Below, piece after piece: positions 8,339 to 16,506 of a DNA stretch of 64,000 nt. The notes beneath the pieces were generated by a model. The model saw nothing but the letters and a program-made list of their open reading frames with translations, was not told the DNA's origin and did not search any database. Numbering within the stretch: position 1 is the first letter of the stretch; every line of letters starts with the position of its first letter. Position numbers and translations under genes: made by a program. Source of the DNA: AP-15 sp963833745 (lineage in GTDB: Bacteria; Pseudomonadota; Alphaproteobacteria; ATCC43930; CGMCC-115725); the NCBI GenBank assembly GCA_963833745.1, contig CAWHZD010000003.1:124001-188000 (forward strand). Direction: 5' to 3'.

Positions 8339-9268
8339 ATGGACACAAGCACCCTGTTCCGCAAGACGCGGACGCGGATCACCCCGGAGCAATTGAAACT
8401 ACTCAACGAGCGGTCGGCCTGGCCGTGGCTGAAGGATGCACTGCTCGACTGGGCCGTGACGATCGGGGCCATCAGTCTGGCCGGCGCCTGGAACAATCCG
8501 GCCGGGTATGCGCTCGCGTTCCTGGTCCTCGGGAACCGGCAGCACGGGCTGGCACTGTTGGGGCATGACGGCACCCACTACACCCTGTCGCACAACCGGA
8601 AACTCAACGATGTCCTGACCAACTTCTTCGCTTGGTGGCCGCTTCTGTTGACCAATGGCGGCTATCGCACCCTGCATAACAGCCATCACAAGCACCTGAG
8701 CACCGACGACGACCCGGAGATCATTCACAAGAAATCGCGCGCGCCGCAATGGGACCTGCCGGCGCCCTTAACGAGAATACTGGGGTATGCCGCGAGGGAT
8801 CTGGCCGGATATTCCATCCCGGATTTCTGGATCATTGTCACGTTTTCGAAACCGCCGCTGAGGTCCGATTATCTGGGTCTGGCTGCATTTCATCTCGCCG
8901 CGAACGCTCTGCTATTGTGGACGGGCCTGTGGTGGGTCTCCGCGCTCTGGTACGGATCTCTCCTGACCGCCTTCATGATGTTCTTCCGGCTCCGGCTTTG
9001 GCTTGAGCACCAGGGATCAGACCTCGCCCATCGGCTTGATCTGAAGCCGTGGGAAGCAGCCCTGCTGGCGCCGCATCTGTCCTGGCATCACTGGGAGCAC
9101 CATCAGTGGCCGGCGGTCCCGTACTGGAAGCTACCGGAGTTGCGGAAGCTTGTTCCCGATCTGCCACTGGTGACGCTGTCGGCGCTGATCCAATTCTACC
9201 GGCGCTGTCCGGCGGCGCCATCGGGGCATCCACAGCGAGGAATTCGGGATCAGGGGAAAGCCCCTTGA
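8339..9268 (+). CDS. Membrane fatty-acid desaturase
   Basis: The 309-residue protein has the three histidine boxes of the membrane desaturase/hydroxylase family: HDGTH (76-80), HNSHHKH (113-119) and HHWEHH (250-255), which bind a diiron centre, plus hydrophobic segments near 50-70, 98-106 and 183-220. It would desaturate or hydroxylate an acyl chain in the inner membrane. ATG 8339 has AGGAG nine bases upstream. It diverges from a PhyH dioxygenase across the palindrome and is followed by a second PhyH gene, suggesting a lipid-modifying set under common control. Substrate unknown. Confidence 0.9.
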   Translation: MDTSTLFRKTRTRITPEQLKLLNERSAWPWLKDALLDWAVTIGAISLAGAWNNPAGYALAFLVLGNRQHGLALLGHDGTHYTLSHNRKLNDVLTNFFAWWPLLLTNGGYRTLHNSHHKHLSTDDDPEIIHKKSRAPQWDLPAPLTRILGYAARDLAGYSIPDFWIIVTFSKPPLRSDYLGLAAFHLAANALLLWTGLWWVSALWYGSLLTAFMMFFRLRLWLEHQGSDLAHRLDLKPWEAALLAPHLSWHHWEHHQWPAVPYWKLPELRKLVPDLPLVTLSALIQFYRRCPAAPSGHPQRGIRDQGKAP

Positions 9269-9474
9269 ATCTGCAATAAATGATGGAGCTCCCATACTTT
9301 CAGCAGTGGTCTGGAACCATTATGCAGCGCACCCGGTCGGCGGCGGCAGGGCGCATAGCTGCCGAGAAGAAACCGCTTTGGTGCGCGAGGCGTAATCCTG
9401 GGTAATGTTCTGGTTGAGCAGCTTCGACACCGTGCTTCTTGGCATGGGAAACGCGGCCGTGAGGGAGAAACCGT

Positions 9475-10368
9475 ATGCTCACAGATGCACAGCGCGCCGC
9501 CTATGATCGCGACGGTTTGATCGTCGTCCCGGACGTCTTCCCGGCTGAGGATATCGCGGAGCTGCGTCGGGTGACCGACGAGTTCGTTGCCGCGTCGGCG
9601 ACGGTGACCGCCAACGACTCGGTTTATGATCTCGAGGACACGCACTCGGCAGCCGAGCCACGCGTGCGCCGGCTGAAGGCGCCACATGCGATCCACCCGG
9701 CCTACATGCGCGCCAGCCGCAACCCCAAGGTCGTTGAATTGCTGACCGATCTGTGGGGCAGCCTGCGTTACGATTCGGGCAAGCTCAACATGAAGTCGGC
9801 CGGCTATGGCGCGCCGATCGAATGGCACCAGGATTGGGCGTTCTACCCGCACACCAACGAGGACCTCGCCGCGGTCGGCATCATGATCGACGATGTCGAC
9901 ATGGAGAATGGTCCGATGATGGTCGTGCCGGGCAGCCACAAGGGGCCGATCTACGACCATCATGGCCCGGACGGACGGTTCTGCGGCGCGATGGACCCGG
10001 AAAATTGCGACATCGACCTGTCGCGCGCCGTGCCGTGCCTCGGCAAGGCCGGCTCGATCACGATTCATCACGTGAGAGCGGTACACGGCTCGGCAACCAA
10101 TTTCTCGGGGCGGTCCCGCCGCTTCCTGCTCTACCAGTATCGGGCCGCCGATGCCTGGCCACTGCTCGGGCTCAAGGAGGGCATCGAGAAATTCAACGAG
10201 CAGCTGATTGTCGGGGAGCCGAGCCTCGCGCCGCGGCTGGTGCCGCTGCCGGTGCGGATGCCGCTACCGCCGGCCGAGTACCAGGGCTCGATCTACGAGA
10301 ACCAGCGCGCCAGCGGCCGCCGCTATTTCGCCACCGCCGACGAGGCTCTCCGCATGGCTGCGGAGTAA
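9475..10368 (+). CDS. PhyH-type Fe(II)/2-oxoglutarate dioxygenase
   Basis: The 297-residue protein is an intact phytanoyl-CoA dioxygenase family member: iron ligands H118 and D120 in EWHQDWAF, GPMMVVPGSHKGPI in the core strand, distal H204 (RAVHGS) and the 2-oxoglutarate arginine near 215 (GRSRRFLLYQ). A GGGAG site stands seven bases before ATG 9475. It follows the desaturase by 206 bases, a gap in which no gene is recognised. It is not a close copy of the frameshifted dioxygenase at 7317-8202. The likely role is hydroxylation of a small molecule; the substrate is not deducible. Confidence 0.9.
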   Translation: MLTDAQRAAYDRDGLIVVPDVFPAEDIAELRRVTDEFVAASATVTANDSVYDLEDTHSAAEPRVRRLKAPHAIHPAYMRASRNPKVVELLTDLWGSLRYDSGKLNMKSAGYGAPIEWHQDWAFYPHTNEDLAAVGIMIDDVDMENGPMMVVPGSHKGPIYDHHGPDGRFCGAMDPENCDIDLSRAVPCLGKAGSITIHHVRAVHGSATNFSGRSRRFLLYQYRAADAWPLLGLKEGIEKFNEQLIVGEPSLAPRLVPLPVRMPLPPAEYQGSIYENQRASGRRYFATADEALRMAAE

Positions 10369-10462
10369 GTCGGGGACGCCGGCGTCGGCAGCGCGGCATC
10401 GACTCATCGAAGGCGACAGCTTGGCGTCGAACCGGTGCAGCCGACCGTTACCCATAGCCGCT

Positions 10463-11422
10463 CTACCCCTTGGCAGCGAAACGCAAGAACTCTCGCTTCA
10501 TTGCGTTAACCTGACCAAGATACGTAGCAGCGTCCTGGTCGCCGCATCGCTCGCCGGTGGTCAGGGAGAAGCCGCGGCGCGCAAAAGCTTTGGCCGAACC
10601 TGCGCCGCAGATATGAATTATGGCGGCAAGTTCCTGCTTATGCTGAGCGGTGGCGGTCCTGTCTGGCCGGCGCGCCAGAATCGCCGCGACATTTCGGTCT
10701 AAAAACACAGCTGTGAGCTCGATTGCGTTACCCGGCACGACGCGCGTATAGAGCCCGTTCCACCAGCAGCCGTTCTCGATAACGGCATGGCCGCGAATGC
10801 AATAGCGGCGCGCCTCCGCGAAGGCCGCGTCGGTCATCTGGTACATGCCGACGCTGCTTGAGGCCGGCTGATAGATCGCGAAGGGATTCCAGGTCAGGCG
10901 CCACCGCCAATAGGTGTTTGCCAACGGATTGCCGGTGCTCTCGACCTGAGCCAGCGCCGCCAGCAGTTCTGGTGTAATTGTGGCGGTGGAATACTCGCGA
11001 AACAGCGGTGCATACTGCCGCCAAGTTTCGATCGGCGTTTTGTAGAGAGCGCCGCTAACGGGAAGAAGCATCTCGGATGGCTTGCGCACGAGATGGTAGA
11101 CGAGATTCGCCGCAGCCAAGACGGCAAGCACGGTCGCACCGATGGCGACAATCCGGACCGACCGTGGCGCTGCAGCCAGGTTTCGCCCCACGCAGCGCGC
11201 TCCATTGCCGAAACGGCGCAGAAGAGAACGGGAGTCCCGGCGAATATGCGTCCTGCGAGACGGGACCCGGGCGCGGCTCGGTGAAGACATCGGGATAATT
11301 CGCTTTACCCACCTGAACGGGAGCGGGCGCCGCCCCAGGCCGTTATAGCGGGTTGTCAACGGACCCGGATATCGCTTTGAGACGGGGGAAATCGAGGTCA
11401 TGGCCAGTTCCTCGGCCATCAT
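10463..11422 (-). CDS. Membrane-anchored lytic transglycosylase of a conjugation module
   Basis: A basic cytoplasmic N-terminus is followed by one membrane segment (IVAIGATVLAVLAAANLVYH) and a lysozyme-like SLT domain with the catalytic glutamate in ALAQVESTGNP, YQPASSSVGMYQMTDAAF and a cysteine-containing C-terminal lobe. Such enzymes open peptidoglycan for conjugation machinery. ATG 11422 has GGAGGAG directly upstream and is preferred; ATG 11290 would give a shorter protein, and the frame is open further upstream inside the relaxase gene. It lies just after the relaxase on the same strand, in the usual order MobC, relaxase, transglycosylase. Confidence 0.8.
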   Translation of the reverse strand: MMAEELAMTSISPVSKRYPGPLTTRYNGLGRRPLPFRWVKRIIPMSSPSRARVPSRRTHIRRDSRSLLRRFGNGARCVGRNLAAAPRSVRIVAIGATVLAVLAAANLVYHLVRKPSEMLLPVSGALYKTPIETWRQYAPLFREYSTATITPELLAALAQVESTGNPLANTYWRWRLTWNPFAIYQPASSSVGMYQMTDAAFAEARRYCIRGHAVIENGCWWNGLYTRVVPGNAIELTAVFLDRNVAAILARRPDRTATAQHKQELAAIIHICGAGSAKAFARRGFSLTTGERCGDQDAATYLGQVNAMKREFLRFAAKG

Positions 11423-11453
11423 CTGCTCCTCCGACCAAAAAACCGCTGTCGCC

Positions 11454-12858
11454 CTATCGCTCCCAGTCATCGCGATCCCGGTGACGGTCGCGCCGTTTGC
11501 GGGAAGGATCTCGCGGCTTGGTGGGAGGCGGCGGCGTGCCTCCATCCGACGATCCGCCCGCGCCTGCGCCGCCCCCATGCGCGTTGTCGCCACCGGCCAC
11601 GCGCGTGAATTCTTCCCGTATCGTTGTGGGCTTCTGAAGCAATTCCGGCGAGGCTTGCCCGGTCTCTTCGAGCGCCACACGCGAGGGGTGCCGGTTCTTG
11701 GCCCTCCAGGCGAGTGCGGGCATGCGATTGCCGTCGCCACGCGCCCGCTCGGCGATGCGCCGTTCTCTCAGAAGCTTGGTTTCGAGAGATTTGAGCTCAC
11801 GCGCCTCGACTTGTTCGAGGGCGCGGCGCTGGCGATCCAGGTCGAGGCTTTGCGCCTCATGGCGCCGCTGCAACTCAAGGCGCGCCTGCGCCTGGGGCTG
11901 ATCGAGCGCCTGCAGCTCATCGACAAAGCGCTCCTGCCGGCGTTTGTCCTGATGCCTGCGCAGCTGGCGGCGAAGGGCATCGAACCCGCTCACCCGCGCC
12001 AGAACCGCGACCAGGCCGGTCGAGCGGCCCTGTTCTCGCTGCAGACCGACGCGTTTAGTTTCCGCCTCGTGAGCTTCCTCCAGCGCCCGTCGCGTTTCTC
12101 GCTGGCGCAAGGCAAGATCGTTACGCTCCTCGCTGTGCCGCGCCTGCATTTCCGACCGCTCATCTTCGAGCAGTCGGCGACGCTCGCCTTGGCTTGCCTT
12201 TAAGCTGCCGACGCGATCGGCACGGGCCTGCGCCTTGCCGAAATCCTCGATGGCTTTGCGGTGGCCGGCGACCAGTGCCTTCGCTTCCTCGACACGAGGC
12301 AAAGATTCCGGTGGAAACTCCCGTTCGAGGAAGGCCCGAATGTCCTTCGTGCGGACCTGCCGGTCGTCAATTAATTTCGGCAAGGAATTCATCTCGCCAT
12401 AGAGATCGACCAAGACATAAGGCCGCTTGCCGGTCGCCAGCACATAGCCGAGTTCCTCGATCGCCCGCACGAACGCCCGGGCCCCGTCGCTGTGACGCCA
12501 TGCGTGGGTCACCTGCGCGATCCGGTCCTCCTTGGTAAGGCCGGTGGCCTCCTGCTGGTGCTTCTCGTACAGGGAAAGCGATTTTTTCCTGCGGTCGCGG
12601 CCGGCATCCGGGAACATCCCTTCGGGAAGCGCGAGGTCGTGATCGCGCGCAAACTGGCGCGTGACCATCATCAATTTCTGGCGGTCGAAGGCCTGATGGA
12701 TGGCCTTGCCGCGTACGGTGTCGATCCGCGACCAGACGACGTGGCAGTGCTCGCGCCCCTCCTTGATATGGAAGACGACGGCGCGAGGCTGACTCGAAAG
12801 GCCGAGCGTTCCTTCCGCGCGGTCGATGTAGTCGAGATACTGCTCCCGGGTGAGGGGG
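11454..12858 (-). pseudogene. Relaxase, C-terminal part, cut off by IS256
   Basis: From PLTREQYLDYIDRAEG onward this is the body of a relaxase/mobilisation nuclease: the histidine motif GREHCHVVWSRID supplies metal-binding residues, followed by a charged coiled-coil region and a Gly/Pro/Arg-rich tail. The N-terminal part, with the first residues of the catalytic domain, lies beyond the IS256 insertion at 14273-14499. The open frame runs on into the element's end, but that stretch is element sequence. Together the halves make a MOBP-like relaxase that would nick oriT and pilot DNA in transfer; split, it should be inactive. Confidence 0.85.
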
Positions 12859-14272
12859 GAGCTATGCGCGGAAGTTGGTGACGGGCTGACGGGATGAAGG
12901 CGGCGTATCGTGGGGGTGTTCGCGCCTCCACTTCTCCAGCAAAGGAGTGATACGCCGTGTCCGATGCTAACGTCGTCAAGCTGCTTCAACCAGGGTCATT
13001 CGCCGACCCGCTCACCGAGGTGCTGCGCAACGGAGCGCGGGCCCTGCTGGCCCAAGCGATCGAGGCCGAGGTGGCCGAATTCCTCGCCAAGCATGTCGAT
13101 CTGAGGACCGCTACTGGCCTGAGCCGCGTGGTCCGGCACGGGCACCTGCCTGAACGCGAGGTGATGACCGGCATCGGCCCGGTCGGCGTGCGCCAACCCC
13201 GCGTGCGCGACCGTGGCGCTGCCGATGATGCCGGGCGCATCCGCTTCACACCCGCGATCCTGCCGCCGTATGCGCGGCGCTCGCGGAGCCTGGAGGTGCT
13301 GATCCCGATCCTTTACCTGAAGGGCATCTCGACCGGCGATTTCGAGGAGGCGCTTTCTGCCCTGCTCGGCAAGGATGCACCGGGCCTGTCGGCCTCGACT
13401 ATTGCTCGGCTGAAGGAGGTCTGGATCGACGAGCACGAGCACTGGAGGAAGCGCGATTTGTCGGCCAAGCATTACGTCTATGTGTGGGCCGACGGCATTT
13501 ACCTGCAGGCCCGTCTTGAAGACGCCAAGCAATGCATCCTGGTCATCATCGGCGCGACGCCGGAGGGCAGGAAGGAGCTGCTCGGCTTTATCGACGGCGC
13601 GCGCGAGAGCGCGCAGGATTGGCGTGAACTGCTGCTCGATTTGAAGAACCGAGGTCTGGCGGTCGCGCCCGAACTCGCCGTCGCCGACGGCGCGCTTGGC
13701 TTCTGGAAGGCGCTCGGCGAGCTGTGGCCGATCACACGCGAGCAACGCTGCTGGGTGCACAAGACCGCCAACGTCCTCAACAAACTGCCGAAGAGCCAGC
13801 AGCCGAAAGCCAAGCGGGCATTACAGGAGATCTGGATGGCGGAGACGAGCAAGGACGCCGAGGCCGCGTTCGACGCCTTCATCGCAGCCTACGAGTTGAA
13901 ATACGATAAGGCCGCCGAGTGCCTGGCAAAGGATCGCCAGGCCCTGCTCGCATTTTACGATTTCCCTGCCGAACACTGGAAACACCTGCGGACCTCGAAC
14001 CCGATCGAGAGCACCTTTGCCACCGTGCGGCACCGCACGATCCGCTCGAAGGGCTGCCTCTCGAATAAGACGGCGCTCGCCATGGTGTTCAAGCTGGTCG
14101 ATGCGGCGCAGAAAAGCTGGCGCAGGCTCGATGGCCACAACCAGTTGCCCAAGCTCATTCAAGGTGTCAGGTTCACCGACGGGATCGAAGTCGCCGCCAA
14201 CCCCGCGTCCTCGCAATCCCAAACCGCCGCCGCCTGATCCCTCAGGCCATCACCAAGATTCGGCGATAGCTC
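12859..14272 (+). mobile_element. IS256-family element, copy 1, inside the relaxase gene
   Basis: The 1414-bp element has imperfect ends GAGCTATGCGCGGAAGTTGG and (inverted) GAGCTATCGCCGAATCTTGG and is flanked by 9-bp direct repeats GTGAGGGGG (12850-12858 and 14273-14281). It carries one transposase. Copies 2-4 have the same length and encode the same protein. The right end has G at the twelfth base, as in copy 3, where copies 2 and 4 have A. Confidence 0.95.
12957..14237 (+). CDS. IS256-family (mutator-type) transposase
   Basis: The 426-residue DDE transposase of the IS256/MULE family shows the first Asp in YVYVWADGIYLQARLED, the second in VADGALGFWKALGE, the C-x2-H region RCWVHKTANVLNKLP and the catalytic Glu in SNPIESTFATVRHRT. 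Start is GTG 12957 with AAAGGAG ten bases upstream. It is intact and should be active in cut-and-paste or copy-out transposition. Confidence 0.95.
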   Translation: MSDANVVKLLQPGSFADPLTEVLRNGARALLAQAIEAEVAEFLAKHVDLRTATGLSRVVRHGHLPEREVMTGIGPVGVRQPRVRDRGAADDAGRIRFTPAILPPYARRSRSLEVLIPILYLKGISTGDFEEALSALLGKDAPGLSASTIARLKEVWIDEHEHWRKRDLSAKHYVYVWADGIYLQARLEDAKQCILVIIGATPEGRKELLGFIDGARESAQDWRELLLDLKNRGLAVAPELAVADGALGFWKALGELWPITREQRCWVHKTANVLNKLPKSQQPKAKRALQEIWMAETSKDAEAAFDAFIAAYELKYDKAAECLAKDRQALLAFYDFPAEHWKHLRTSNPIESTFATVRHRTIRSKGCLSNKTALAMVFKLVDAAQKSWRRLDGHNQLPKLIQGVRFTDGIEVAANPASSQSQTAAA

Positions 14273-14499
14273 GTGAGGGGGTCCTGCGCCGGGTCGGGAT
14301 TGACCGAGAGACTGTAGAGGTAATTGCGGCAACCGGTCATGGCATGGGCGCAGAGCTCCCACTCGGCAAAGGCGCCGTGCAGATCGCGCGCGACCGCACC
14401 GCGGACCTCCGCGATCTCGACATATTCGTTGTCGAACGCGTTCTGCAGATGGGTCGCCAGATCCTGTCCCAACCCGCGCTGGCTGGCCTTGGGGATCAT
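14273..14499 (-). pseudogene. Relaxase, N-terminal part
   Basis: Reads from ATG 14499 (MIPKASQRGLGQDLATHL) through GCRNYLYSLSVNPDPAQDPLT, which continues exactly into the C-terminal part at 11454-12858 once the IS256 copy and one target repeat are removed. The start overlaps the mobC stop as ATGA, showing translational coupling. Confidence 0.85.
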
Positions 14500-14840
14500 G
14501 GTTTACGCCCCAGGGCCTTGAAACAGGCGGCCCGAATTTCGGTCAGAGAGCGGACCGCCTCCTCAAGGATGTCTCCGCTCCCCGGCCCCGACGCGATGGC
14601 GATGGTGTGGAGCTGATCGCGGACACGCGCGAGTTCGCCGAGAATCTGCGCGACCGCCTGATGCTCGATGGAAGGCCGGCGGGACTGGCGCGGCGGCTCG
14701 GCGCCGAAAACGGATTTGGTGATAAAGGCGGAGGTGGACAGGCCGGAGGCGTTAACGCGCCGTTCGAACTCCGCCCGCAATTCCTTGGGCGGACGGTAGG
14801 AGATGGGCGCTTCCCGTTTGTTGTCGTTTCCCGCCGGCAT
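14496..14840 (-). CDS. mobC: MobC-like relaxosome accessory protein
   Basis: The 114-residue basic protein (SYRPPKELRAEFERRVNASG, LSTSAFITKSVFG, then a helical region AQILGELARVRDQLHTIA) has the ribbon-helix-helix-plus-helix layout of MobC-type mobilisation proteins, which bind oriT and help the relaxase. It overlaps the relaxase start by four bases. The 900 bases upstream are hairpin-rich and hold no gene, as expected for an origin of transfer. Confidence 0.75.
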   Translation of the reverse strand: MPAGNDNKREAPISYRPPKELRAEFERRVNASGLSTSAFITKSVFGAEPPRQSRRPSIEHQAVAQILGELARVRDQLHTIAIASGPGSGDILEEAVRSLTEIRAACFKALGRKP

Positions 14841-15747
14841 GGTCCTTCAGCTGGTTCCTGTCCTTTGTTGCCTGCCTCGACAATTCCTCGCCGTTCGCCC
14901 GGCGCCGTCCGGGGGTCCAGGGGGGCTTGAGCCCACCCGGTCGATGGGTGCCCCGAGGGAGAGCCGAAATCTCCCTCGCGGTCGAAGCCGGCGCCGAAAT
15001 GCCGGTCGTGGTCCAGGGCGCGAAAGCCCGGTCGCGGGTTGCAAGGGGGTGCGACCATCCCCTTGCTCGATGGGTCCAGGGAGAGCCGAAATCTCCCTGT
15101 GTCGCGATGCAACGGCGACCCGTTGTGATCAGCCGGGACGGGCTCGATGCCCGTCAGCGCTTAAGCGTCCGGTTGACCAATCCCTTGGCGACACCGCTCT
15201 CAAAGAGCGGCTGAGCCTAGGGATTGCCCTGGGGGGTGCGCGGGGGATGGGAAATCCCCCCGCAAGGTGAGCGCGGTATTACCGCGCACACCTTGTACGT
15301 CTTCTAATGAACGCCCCGCCAGTCTCGATTATGCCAGGATAAATCTTAAATTCAGGTAAATAGGCAATACAATTTCAGCATGTATGTAATGCACATTGCA
15401 GCCTGACTGTCCTAGCGCACCATTTTCAGGCAGGTACAAGGAATTTCTGCAGACAGGGTTATTGAGATTGATAGCAGACAATCCATCTCTTGGTGCGAAC
15501 GCAAAGGACTTTCGCCGCTGGTGACCCTCTCAGTGGAATGCACATTCCGGTGGCCTGAAAGACAGAGCGCGCGATCCGCCTACAGTCGCGTACAATGCAC
15601 GTCACAGTTTCCTAAGCGCGAGGAATCGTCGAGGCAGACTCAATTCCGGCATCACCAGTTCCTCAGTCGCACCGGCGGCCAAGTCCGCTTCGGCAGGCTT
15701 TCTGTCGTGGACATTCCAGACCGGTGAAAGCTTGAACTGGAGTGTGC
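14841..15747. other. Gene-free, hairpin-rich region, probable oriT
   Basis: No credible gene. The hairpin AGGGAGA-N7-TCTCCCT occurs twice, identically, at 14956-14976 and 15078-15098, each preceded by TCGATGGGT. A G/C-rich hairpin lies at 15240-15263 and a long inverted repeat GGTG-a-GCGCGGT-att-ACCGCGC-a-CACC at 15266-15292. On the minus strand TATCCTGG at 15341-15334 resembles the nic consensus YATCCTG of IncP/VirD2-type systems. Its place just upstream of mobC-relaxase supports an oriT; the nick site is a guess. Confidence 0.5.
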
Positions 15748-16506
15748 ATGCCAATGATCGAACCAGTTGCTTGCGACGGAACGATCAAACCGACCAAGGA
15801 AACCTACGACCAGATCCAGCAGGCCTACGACTACCTGAACCGGACCCTGTTCAAAGGCGAACTGCCCAACTGCCTGATCACGCTGCAACGCCGCAATCGC
15901 ACTTACGGGCATTTTTCCGGCGACCGCTTTGGCCGCGACGACGGGCTTGTGACGGACGAAATCGCCCTCAATCCCCGCCATTTTCACAATCGCCCGGTCA
16001 CAGAAGTGCTGGCCACCCTCGCCCATGAAATGGCGCATCTGTGGCAGCACCATCACGGCAAGCCCGGCCGCGGCCGCTACCATAATCGCGAATGGGCCGA
16101 ACGTATGAAAGCGATTGGCCTGCAGCCCACGAATACAGGCGAAGAAGGCGGCCAGGAAACCGGCGACGGCGTGCACCATTACGTCATCCCGGACGGCCCC
16201 TTCGACGCAGCCGTCAACAAGCTCCTGGCGCGCGGCTTCACGATCACCTGGATCGAGAAGCCGCGCGCCGCCAAGATGGCGGTCGAAGAGGCCGGTGAAG
16301 ACGAAAAAGAACCGGCCGAACCCAAAAGGGGCAAACGCGTCAAATACACCTGCCCGCGCTGTAACCTGAATGCCTGGGCCAAGCATGAGGTCCGCCTGAT
16401 CTGCGGCGCCGACATGACCCCAATGGACCCCGCCATACGGGGCCGGCGTCAGAGGTTGTACGCGCGACACCGTTATCACCCATTCTCGGCTCGCCTGGCG
16501 CCATGA
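15748..16506 (+). CDS. SprT-like zinc metalloprotein
   Basis: The product (about 252 residues from ATG 15748, GGAG five bases upstream) has the SprT-like HExxH motif in LAHEMAHLWQHHHG (His93, Glu94, His97), a possible third ligand in YHNREW, and a C-terminal zinc ribbon beginning YTCPRCNLNAWAKHEV. The second Cys pair of that ribbon is incomplete (ICGADMTPM), and the last 30 residues overlap the start of the AddB-like frame, so a junction or indel near 16420-16470 may have changed the tail. Relatives act in DNA-protein crosslink repair or are carried on mobile elements. It heads a co-oriented DNA-processing cluster. Confidence 0.75.
   Translation: MPMIEPVACDGTIKPTKETYDQIQQAYDYLNRTLFKGELPNCLITLQRRNRTYGHFSGDRFGRDDGLVTDEIALNPRHFHNRPVTEVLATLAHEMAHLWQHHHGKPGRGRYHNREWAERMKAIGLQPTNTGEEGGQETGDGVHHYVIPDGPFDAAVNKLLARGFTITWIEKPRAAKMAVEEAGEDEKEPAEPKRGKRVKYTCPRCNLNAWAKHEVRLICGADMTPMDPAIRGRRQRLYARHRYHPFSARLAP

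Noticed and set aside
9250..10086. A 278-aa minus-strand ORF
   Set aside because: Antisense to the intact PhyH-type dioxygenase gene at 9475.
12996..13760. A 254-aa ORF antisense to the transposase, repeated in all four copies
   Set aside because: Mirror frame of a high-GC transposase gene; the sense strand has all catalytic motifs.
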